Assembly (NCBI GenBank): GCA_949289305.1
Contig: CASENB010000028.1
Span: 1 to 37,435, forward strand
Length of the DNA stretch: 37,435 bases
From: an uncultured Spirochaetales bacterium
GTDB lineage: Bacteria > Spirochaetota > Spirochaetia > Sphaerochaetales > Sphaerochaetaceae
Reading direction: 5' to 3'
The position numbers were made by a program, and so were the translations under genes. Every line of letters begins with the position of its first letter. The stretch's first letter is position 1. Positions 32,103-37,435 of this stretch are shown here, piece after piece. Below the pieces are notes generated by a model. It ran no database searches and had not been told where the DNA came from. It was given only the letters and a program-made list of their open reading frames with translations.

Positions 32103-33029
32103 TCATTTTATTGAAAGCGGTGTTGCTTCTATCTCTCCTTTAAGCAGTAGTTTTAAAAATCCTTCCTTTACCCCGTAGGAAGAAACGGTGATGTTTGATA
32201 TCCCATAGTATTTAAGTAAAACTTTCAAACATATTGCGCTAGGGACTATCAAATGGATTTTTTCCGGTACGTTTTTGATAATTAAGGAACTTCTTCTTTT
32301 TTCGTCCATCAGTACTTTTATAAGCTTTTTGAGCTTTTTGTACTGCATGAGCTTCTCTCCTGATGTAGGGATGTCGTAATAGTCTTGATAAATTTTATAA
32401 AGAGCATTCATATTGCTTCCTGATAGGATTGCATTCTCCCTTTCTTTTTTCTCAACCTGCTCTTTAAGTATTCCTTTTACGAACTCCTTTATCTCATCTT
32501 CTTCCTCTTTCGTAGGGTACACGTCCTTTACAAAAGCGTTTCTTATCGTACTTGTTCCAAAATCAAGGCTTATCATATCGCTCTCGTTAGGATGCGAGTA
32601 ATCGCAGATCTCCGTACTCGTTCCTCCGATATCGAAGAGGACGGCTTTTTCAAGCATCTTATAGTTCTCGTTCGCCTGGAGTGCTGCGTATGCCTCTTCT
32701 TTTCCGCTAAGAGAAATTATGTTAAGCCCTGTTTCATTATAAATTCTGTCTTTTACCTCGTCTTCGTTTTGTATGCTTCTAAGCAGTGTGGTACTTATGC
32801 CATAGACTTCGTCTGCTGCAAGGCTTTCAGCGCTCTCTATAAGTTCTTTTGCCTCGCTGATTATTTTTAAAATCCCTTTTTCTGTGATTTTCTCTTTTTT
32901 GTTGACCATATCTCCAATCAAAATCGGCCTATATGTCTTAAAAACGATTTCAATCCTACTCATCTCTTTTGTTGCGACCAGTAAGGATAGAGACGTCCTT
33001 GAGAAGTCTATGACAGCGTACTTTTTCAC
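32103..33029 (-). CDS. ppx: Exopolyphosphatase/GppA-type phosphatase
   Basis: A 308-aa protein of the short Ppx/GppA type, which degrades polyphosphate or pppGpp. It has the ASKHA ATPase fold: AVIDFSRTSLSLLVA at the N-terminus (usually D.GSNS.(R/H)L, so the phosphate loop is altered), LSGKEEAYAAL (family SG.EEA) and AVLFDIGGTSTEI (usually DIGGGSTE). The start lies directly against the pfkA stop. The altered loops could mean a shifted substrate, but pairing with ppk strongly suggests polyphosphate turnover. Confidence 0.87.
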   Translation of the reverse strand: MKKYAVIDFSRTSLSLLVATKEMSRIEIVFKTYRPILIGDMVNKKEKITEKGILKIISEAKELIESAESLAADEVYGISTTLLRSIQNEDEVKDRIYNETGLNIISLSGKEEAYAALQANENYKMLEKAVLFDIGGTSTEICDYSHPNESDMISLDFGTSTIRNAFVKDVYPTKEEEDEIKEFVKGILKEQVEKKERENAILSGSNMNALYKIYQDYYDIPTSGEKLMQYKKLKKLIKVLMDEKRRSSLIIKNVPEKIHLIVPSAICLKVLLKYYGISNITVSSYGVKEGFLKLLLKGEIEATPLSIK

Positions 33030-34118
33030 TTATCTTATCTCCTTAAATTTTTTTCCGTCTCCGAATGTTATTCCAATTGAGCGTGCAACTTCAATCATCT
33101 GGTGATCTTCTGGAACGAATTTCATTCTTCCGGCGATTGCAGATAGCCTGTTGTATGTTATTGCGTTGTTCTCCATTGCAACAGTAGTACCGTACATTCC
33201 ATCTTTTGCAAGCTTTCCGGCAAAAGATCCCATCTCGGTAGATAGAAGACGATCGTATGGGCTTGGATTTCCTCCGCGCTGAAGATGTCCCGGAACTACG
33301 ACGCGTGTTTCTACGTCAGCCTCTTGGGCTATGTAGCGCGCAAGGCTATTTGTTGCCGTAGCATCTCCGCCCCTCTTTTCAAGGCGCTCCTGTTTTTTCA
33401 TCTTGCTTTCTTCTTTGCTCATCGCACCTTCTGCAATTGCAATGATGTTAAATGCTTTTCCTTTTTCAATTCTGTGTTTTACGGTTTTTACGACTTCCTC
33501 TGGGTCATATGGAATTTCAGGAATCAGTATTATGTCCGCACCTCCTGCAATTCCTGAATAAAGCGTTAGCCAGCCGACTTTATTTCCCATTATTTCTATC
33601 AGCATCGTCCTTCCATGGCTAGCTGCAGTAGTGTGTATTCTGTCTATGCACTCTGTTGCGATATCTACAGCGGTATGGAAACCGAACGTTACATCCGTTC
33701 CGTAAATATCGTTATCTATCGTCTTTGGAATGCCAATGACGTTAAGGCCGTTCTCAGATAGAAGGCCCGCAGTCTTATGCGTGCCAGCTCCTCCAAGCGT
33801 TACTAGAAGATCGAGTCCAAGCTTCTTGTAGTTCTTCTTCATCATATCAAGCCTGCTTTCCCCATTTTGATCTTCTACAGTCATCTGTTTAAACGGCTGC
33901 CTGCTTGTTCCTAAAATCGTTCCTCCGACATTTAAAATTCCAGAGAAATCAGATTCCTTTAGCGGCTTAGCTTCTCCGTTGATAAGTCCGCCGTATCCGT
34001 CCGAAATACCAATGATTTCAGCTTTTGGAATGTTATTGTAAACATACTTTGCAAAGCCTCTTATCACAGCATTCAATCCAGGACAGTCTCCTCCGCTTGT
34101 CAATATTCCAATCTTCAT
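33030..34118 (-). CDS. pfkA: 6-phosphofructokinase with atypical phosphate-donor site
   Basis: A 362-aa phosphofructokinase, longer than E. coli PfkA (320 aa). It phosphorylates fructose 6-phosphate in glycolysis. The N-terminus LTSGGDCPGLNAVIRG and the catalytic IPKTIDNDIYGTD (D135, D137) are clear. The donor site is unusual: TLGGAGTHKT has Ala111 where classical ATP enzymes have the Mg-binding Asp (GGDG), and Lys132 in PKTIDND is a residue usually associated with pyrophosphate-dependent or mixed enzymes, while the following Gly112 is the ATP-type residue. I recall related enzymes reading GGNGTHKT, so this is probably a known subfamily. AAGGAG lies 9 nt before ATG. It is first in the unit with ppx and ppk. 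Confidence 0.92.
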   Translation of the reverse strand: MKIGILTSGGDCPGLNAVIRGFAKYVYNNIPKAEIIGISDGYGGLINGEAKPLKESDFSGILNVGGTILGTSRQPFKQMTVEDQNGESRLDMMKKNYKKLGLDLLVTLGGAGTHKTAGLLSENGLNVIGIPKTIDNDIYGTDVTFGFHTAVDIATECIDRIHTTAASHGRTMLIEIMGNKVGWLTLYSGIAGGADIILIPEIPYDPEEVVKTVKHRIEKGKAFNIIAIAEGAMSKEESKMKKQERLEKRGGDATATNSLARYIAQEADVETRVVVPGHLQRGGNPSPYDRLLSTEMGSFAGKLAKDGMYGTTVAMENNAITYNRLSAIAGRMKFVPEDHQMIEVARSIGITFGDGKKFKEIR

Positions 34119-34200
34119 ACAAACAATCTCCTTTTTAATTGGACTTTGAAATAGTATACATCTATCATTAAGCTTTTTAAAAATTTATTTTAAAAGCATG

Positions 34201-34968
34201 TTAAATAAGAGAAAAATGTTTTAAAGCATTTTCTATTCCATTATCATCAATGTCTGTTGTTACATAGCTTGCTGCGCTTTTAACTAAGTCGCTTGCATTG
34301 CCCATGGCAACTGAATTGGGAAAAGACTTAAGCATCCCAATGTCGTTCTCTCCATCTCCAAAAGTTATTATCTCGTCATCTTTTATGCCGAGGCTGTTGA
34401 TTAAGGCTTTGATTCCTTTGTCTTTGCCTCCGCCTTTTGGAATTATGTCGACGCTAAGTTCGTTCCACCAAACTGCATCAGAATCAATTGCGTCAGCAAC
34501 TATTCTTACCTCTTCTTTCTTTCCATAGCAGATTAGCTGGTAAATAGGGTTCCCTCTATATGAGGAAACTCTTGGAAGGGGAATGGAGAAAGATGCGTTT
34601 GCAATGACTGCAGCATCATTAATGACGTTCATGTAGAGATCGTTTTCTTCAATCGCCATCAATGCGACATTTCTCTCATTGAATATCTTTTTTATCTTTT
34701 CATTTAGGTTTTCAGGAAATGGAAAAGCTGCAATAACATTATTATCGCAATCCTTTACCATTTGCCCGTTCAAAGTGATTGAGTAATCGAAACTAAGACC
34801 AGAAAAGTCAACATTTTCGACCTCCCTTTCATGCCGTCCCGTGCATAGTGCCAGCTTAATCCCTTTCTTTTTTATTGCGTTCAGTGACGAAAGCGTAGAT
34901 TTAGGTACGGCATGAATCTTGTGAGATAAAAGCGTTCCGTCTATATCAAAAAAGCAGGCTTTAATCAT
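34201..34968 (-). CDS. HAD-superfamily Cof-type phosphatase
   Basis: A 255-aa phosphatase of the Cof/SupH type acting on an unknown sugar phosphate or flavin-related phosphate. Motif I is ACFFDIDGTLLSHK (residues 4-17), motif II is LALCTGRHE, the cap domain occupies about residues 85-185, a lysine motif precedes GKDKGIKALINSLG, and motif III/IV is IITFGDGENDIGML. The start overlaps the stop of the HTH gene by 4 nt, so the two are one operon. Confidence 0.9.
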   Translation of the reverse strand: MIKACFFDIDGTLLSHKIHAVPKSTLSSLNAIKKKGIKLALCTGRHEREVENVDFSGLSFDYSITLNGQMVKDCDNNVIAAFPFPENLNEKIKKIFNERNVALMAIEENDLYMNVINDAAVIANASFSIPLPRVSSYRGNPIYQLICYGKKEEVRIVADAIDSDAVWWNELSVDIIPKGGGKDKGIKALINSLGIKDDEIITFGDGENDIGMLKSFPNSVAMGNASDLVKSAASYVTTDIDDNGIENALKHFSLI

Positions 34969-35276
34969 ACGGACTGAATATACTCGTCAATCTTTTCAAT
35001 CTGTTCCGTGGTCATACCTTCAAGCTTATTAACAATATGCTTTATATAGCTGCTTTTTTCCATTTTTGGGCCAACGCCATCCATAAGCCAGTCGTAAGAA
35101 AAGCCATATAGTTGCTGGATAAGCAATGCTAGAGTGGGGGAGACGAATTCTTTCTTTCCATGTACTATCATGGAAATATAGTTCGGAGTAACTCCTAAAG
35201 AACGTGCAAATACAGTTTGTTTTACACCACTTGATTCGATAACCAATGCTAGTCTTTCAGCTAATGTTTCGCTCAT
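34965..35276 (-). CDS. XRE-family HTH regulator
   Basis: A 103-aa regulator with the helix-turn-helix at about residues 8-65: KQTVFARSLGVTPNYISMIV is the core, and LALLIQQLYGFSYDWLMDG is typical of repressors with a short linker. A C-terminal helix (MTTEQIEKIDEYIQSV) probably dimerises. GGAGGATCG precedes ATG. The promoter region contains a dyad that overlaps the -10, suggesting autoregulation of this operon. Confidence 0.85.
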   Translation of the reverse strand: MSETLAERLALVIESSGVKQTVFARSLGVTPNYISMIVHGKKEFVSPTLALLIQQLYGFSYDWLMDGVGPKMEKSSYIKHIVNKLEGMTTEQIEKIDEYIQSV

Positions 35277-35303
35277 CGATCCTCCTTCTTTGGCACAAGT
35301 AAC

Positions 35304-35327
35304 TATGCTTTTAGCTATTGTAGCATA
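35304..35327. promoter_or_regulatory. Candidate operator over the HTH-HAD operon promoter
   Basis: Inverted repeat TATGCT (35304-35309) and AGCATA (35322-35327), 12 nt apart. Inside it, on the minus strand, lies TACAAT (35317-35322), a likely -10 for the HTH gene, so a dimer bound here would block transcription. Confidence 0.5.
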
Positions 35328-36369
35328 ATTATTGTCACTTTTGTTAAAATATTAATTCAGTTTATTGATTTCGTGTGTGTATTTTTGTATATTTCTTTAT
35401 TTTTTAAGGCATTTAAGATAATTTATACATTTAAAATAGTATAATTTAGATTATTTTATGCAATTAAAATTGCTATTTTTTAAACAAAGTAAGATTTGTT
35501 ATAAAAAAATAATTTAATATATGGCAATTAATTAAATGATTATTCTCTTTTAATCATTATGCATAATACATGCAAATTAATTAATTTTGATAAGAAACTT
35601 GTCTGAAAATATAAAAAAAGTAGCGATTAAAAGTATGATATAATTTATATGTATTTATATTAATCCGAATTAGGAATTATATTTAATAATTAGTATAATA
35701 TAATTACATAGTAATCTGCACATTAGAGTCGTAAGAGGAAGTAATGCAACCATTCAAGAAATGAATTTAGTCTTTATCTCCATAGGCATCAGCCATATTA
35801 GGATTCGGAAAATAGATAGACTGCAGGATGAAAGATTGTAAGATTGCAATATGAAAAAAAGCTGAATGAGGGGGCTGAATTTGAACTTACATGGTATATT
35901 CGAGAAAGTAGGTTGAAGAAAGAGCCTTATAATACCGCTAGGTGAAACATCCATTTGGCATTCAGCTAACTACTGGAACTGAAGCATAAGAAAAAAATGT
36001 TTCATGATAAGACAAGACTCCGTAGGAATGGATTCCTGTGTAAGATCTTTCATAATATGTCGAATAGTTTATTTGTCATCATTGTTGGGAATATAAACCT
36101 AGAGAACATGGCTAGGTCTTATAGCATATGACTTAAAATAGTAGAGGAAAAGCTTTTAGTTTTATATTAGAATTTTTTTGACACTTTGCTTTCTAAGAAT
36201 TAAGAAGCTTTAAATTAATACTAATACAAATAGGATTAAAGCAGCTTTAAGCTATGAGAGTTTATAAAGGATTGCAATACTTGAGATGCATAAGGCTGTT
36301 ATGTGTTTTGTAATGTATGATAATTCCTTGTATAGTAAAGATATAAAAAGTTTTATGTATTGTATTTTA
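35328..36369. other. Long AT-rich region without a convincing gene
   Basis: About 1 kb, strongly AT-rich. Short open stretches exist on the plus strand: one without a start near 35850-35950 (protein-like EGAEFELTWYIRESRLKK), and one of about 47 codons from an ATG near 35997. Neither has a ribosome site or a recognisable family. An 8-bp dyad AATGATTA / TAATCATT lies at 35535-35558, and AGGAAT..ATTCCT at 36024-36037. It may hold a decayed gene or a small RNA; I see nothing firm. Confidence 0.5.
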
Positions 36370-36398
36370 TTGAAAAATTAGCTTTTTTTAGATAAAAT
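36370..36398 (+). promoter_or_regulatory. Promoter of the CarD-like gene
   Basis: TTGAAA (36370-36375), a 17-nt spacer and TAAAAT (36393-36398). The leader is about 17-23 nt and contains AAGGAG, in contrast to the leaderless-type genes. Confidence 0.6.
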
Positions 36399-36421
36399 AT
36401 ATAGCAAAAAGGAGTGATAAA

Positions 36422-36898
36422 ATGTGCTTTAAGAAAGGTGATTATGTCGTTAAGGGTAATGATGGCGTATGCTTGATTGACGATGTTGTTGAAAAGGCTG
36501 AAAGCGGCATAACGTACTACATGATGCACAGCATAAGAGATGAAAGCGAAAAAATATTCCTGCCATTAGAAAACGAAGATAAGATACGTCCAGTACTAAG
36601 CGAAGAAGATGCGATTAAGCTTTTAAATAGTGCAAGAGATTTAAATGATATAGAAATCCCTAAAGAAAGGATCTCTGCAGACAAATACGATAAGATCATA
36701 TCTAAAATGGATGTGGAAACACTTCTAAGGACAATATTGACGGCGAAAAAACGTATTAATTCGAAATCTCAAAAAGGAAAAAAGTCCACTGTGGACGAAC
36801 ATTTTCTCTCTTTGGCAAAATCAAGGCTGTCCGATGAGATTGCGATATCACTAAATATTGAAAAGAGAGAGGCAATAATGAAAATAGATGCCATATGA
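36422..36898 (+). CDS. CarD/CdnL-family transcriptional regulator
   Basis: A 158-aa protein with an N-terminal RNA polymerase-interacting domain (FKKGDYVVKGNDGVCLIDDV, about residues 3-22, the Tudor-like fold shared with TRCF) and a helical C-terminal half (VDEHFLSLAKSRLSDEIAIS). CarD-type proteins bind the beta subunit of RNA polymerase and stabilise open complexes at promoters. AAGGAG lies 8 nt before ATG. It is divergent from and distant to the HTH operon, and the TRAP gene follows after 387 nt. Confidence 0.87.
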   Translation: MCFKKGDYVVKGNDGVCLIDDVVEKAESGITYYMMHSIRDESEKIFLPLENEDKIRPVLSEEDAIKLLNSARDLNDIEIPKERISADKYDKIISKMDVETLLRTILTAKKRINSKSQKGKKSTVDEHFLSLAKSRLSDEIAISLNIEKREAIMKIDAI

Positions 36899-37285
36899 CA
36901 ATCAATATTTCTTATTTTTCAATTTTAAGTAAAAAAACGAAAACAGTATAGAATTTTAGAAAATTGAAAAAAGTTGTCTATTTTTATAATTTTAGATGTC
37001 TATTATATATACAAGTTAATAAAGATTTTAATAAAATTTGAATCAAAATAAAAACGACGATAAAGTTTATCGATTTTTTATAGAAAAACAATTTTATTAC
37101 TTGTTTTTTAACGTTTTAGCGAATTAAATTTATGTAAAATTTATGAAAATTAAATGAAACAAAGTTCCGAAATGTCCTAATTTCTTCATTAATAATTCAT
37201 TTTTGACTTGTTAAAGTTGTAGACATGTTTTAGTATATTTCCGTACAACTTTTTAATCCTAAATATCAAAAAGGAGTGAAATGTA
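36899..37285. other. AT-rich intergenic region before the TRAP gene
   Basis: 387 bp of very low GC between the CarD-like and TRAP genes. The 3' part carries the leader and regulatory region of the TRAP gene. No terminator with a GC stem is visible after the CarD-like gene. Confidence 0.5.
37213..37252. promoter_or_regulatory. 9-bp inverted repeat upstream of the TRAP gene
   Basis: AAAGTTGTA (37213-37221) and TACAACTTT (37244-37252) are perfect arms, 22 nt apart and 31 bp centre to centre. They span TAGTAT/TATATT boxes that could be the -10. Either an operator or a leader hairpin. Confidence 0.55.
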
Positions 37286-37435
37286 ATGAAAAAACTATTT
37301 GTTTTGCTACTTGCAATCACAATGGTTGCAATTCCAGTATTTGCAAACGGATCAGCAGAATCAGGATCTGGTTCTGGAACAATTAACCTAGTACTTTCAG
37401 AAGTACACGCAGAAGGATATCCTACGACGCTTGCA
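37286..37435 (+). CDS. TRAP-type solute-binding protein DctP (N-terminal part, cut by window end)
   Basis: The first 50 codons of an exported binding protein. The signal peptide is MKKLFVLLLAITMVAIPVFA; then NGSAESGSGSG, a short flexible linker of the kind common in spirochaetal binding proteins, and INLVLSEVHAEGYPTTLA, which fits the first strand and ligand-side motif of TRAP DctP proteins. AAGGAG precedes it; ATG 37281 is followed at once by a stop and is not the start. Membrane subunits would lie beyond the window. Confidence 0.8.
   Translation, partial: MKKLFVLLLAITMVAIPVFANGSAESGSGSGTINLVLSEVHAEGYPTTLA

Noticed and set aside
35754..35954. 66-codon minus-strand open frame in the AT-rich gap
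   Set aside because: No ribosome site, no -10 at the usual distance, and no family-like sequence.
1..37435. CRISPR array
   Set aside because: No regularly spaced repeats of 24-40 bp were seen; the only tandem repeats are the GACA tract and the paired 19-mers.

Overview
The window looks like a spirochaete chromosome, most probably a host-associated relative of Sphaerochaeta or Treponema. This is inference from gene content and style: an AT-rich, very compact genome with many 4-nt overlaps, a CarD-type regulator next to a TRAP-type binding protein whose N-terminus reads FANGSAESG, and short outer-membrane-like proteins. No 16S rRNA gene is present, so the taxonomy is tentative.

Layout. 1-3750 is an accessory island. 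It holds the 5' part of an EcoRI-type adenine methyltransferase that runs off the left edge through a GACA tetranucleotide tract (a likely phase-variation switch), two related HTH regulators and an IS4-type transposase. 3748-7743 is a metal/cofactor ABC importer operon (permease, ATPase, an embedded SAM methyltransferase, binding protein), with a flavodoxin-like gene diverging from it. 7752-11102 carries a CDF metal exporter and two genes of the selenium-dependent molybdenum hydroxylase maturation system (yqeC and an XdhC-YqeB fusion). 11126-14425 is proA-proB plus a glycosyltransferase-like gene. 14472-18478 (minus) is trmL-proC-serS-pncB, so all three proline genes lie within 7 kb. 18593-23595 holds uppP, dinB, an outer-membrane-like protein, hemA and an aldose epimerase. 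23659-25562 holds a THEP1-like NTPase and an AAA/DUF4143 ATPase. tRNA-Arg(UCU) and tRNA-Pro(UGG) flank two exported proteins. 28523-34118 carries nth, a small hypothetical gene, an orphan vsr and a polyphosphate/glycolysis operon (pfkA-ppx-ppk1). 34201-35276 is an HTH plus HAD phosphatase pair. A 1.1 kb AT-rich gap, a CarD-like regulator and the start of a TRAP binding protein close the window.

The most general pattern is in gene starts. At least thirteen genes that open a transcription unit have no Shine-Dalgarno sequence but carry a -10-like TANNNT box ending 6-8 nt before ATG (exactly 6 nt in ten). This predicts leaderless mRNAs. The remaining genes have a conventional purine-rich ribosome site. 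The best candidates for undescribed biology are this leaderless architecture, the phase-variable EcoRI-type methylase, the methyltransferase built into the importer operon, and the repeats upstream of the DUF4143 ATPase.
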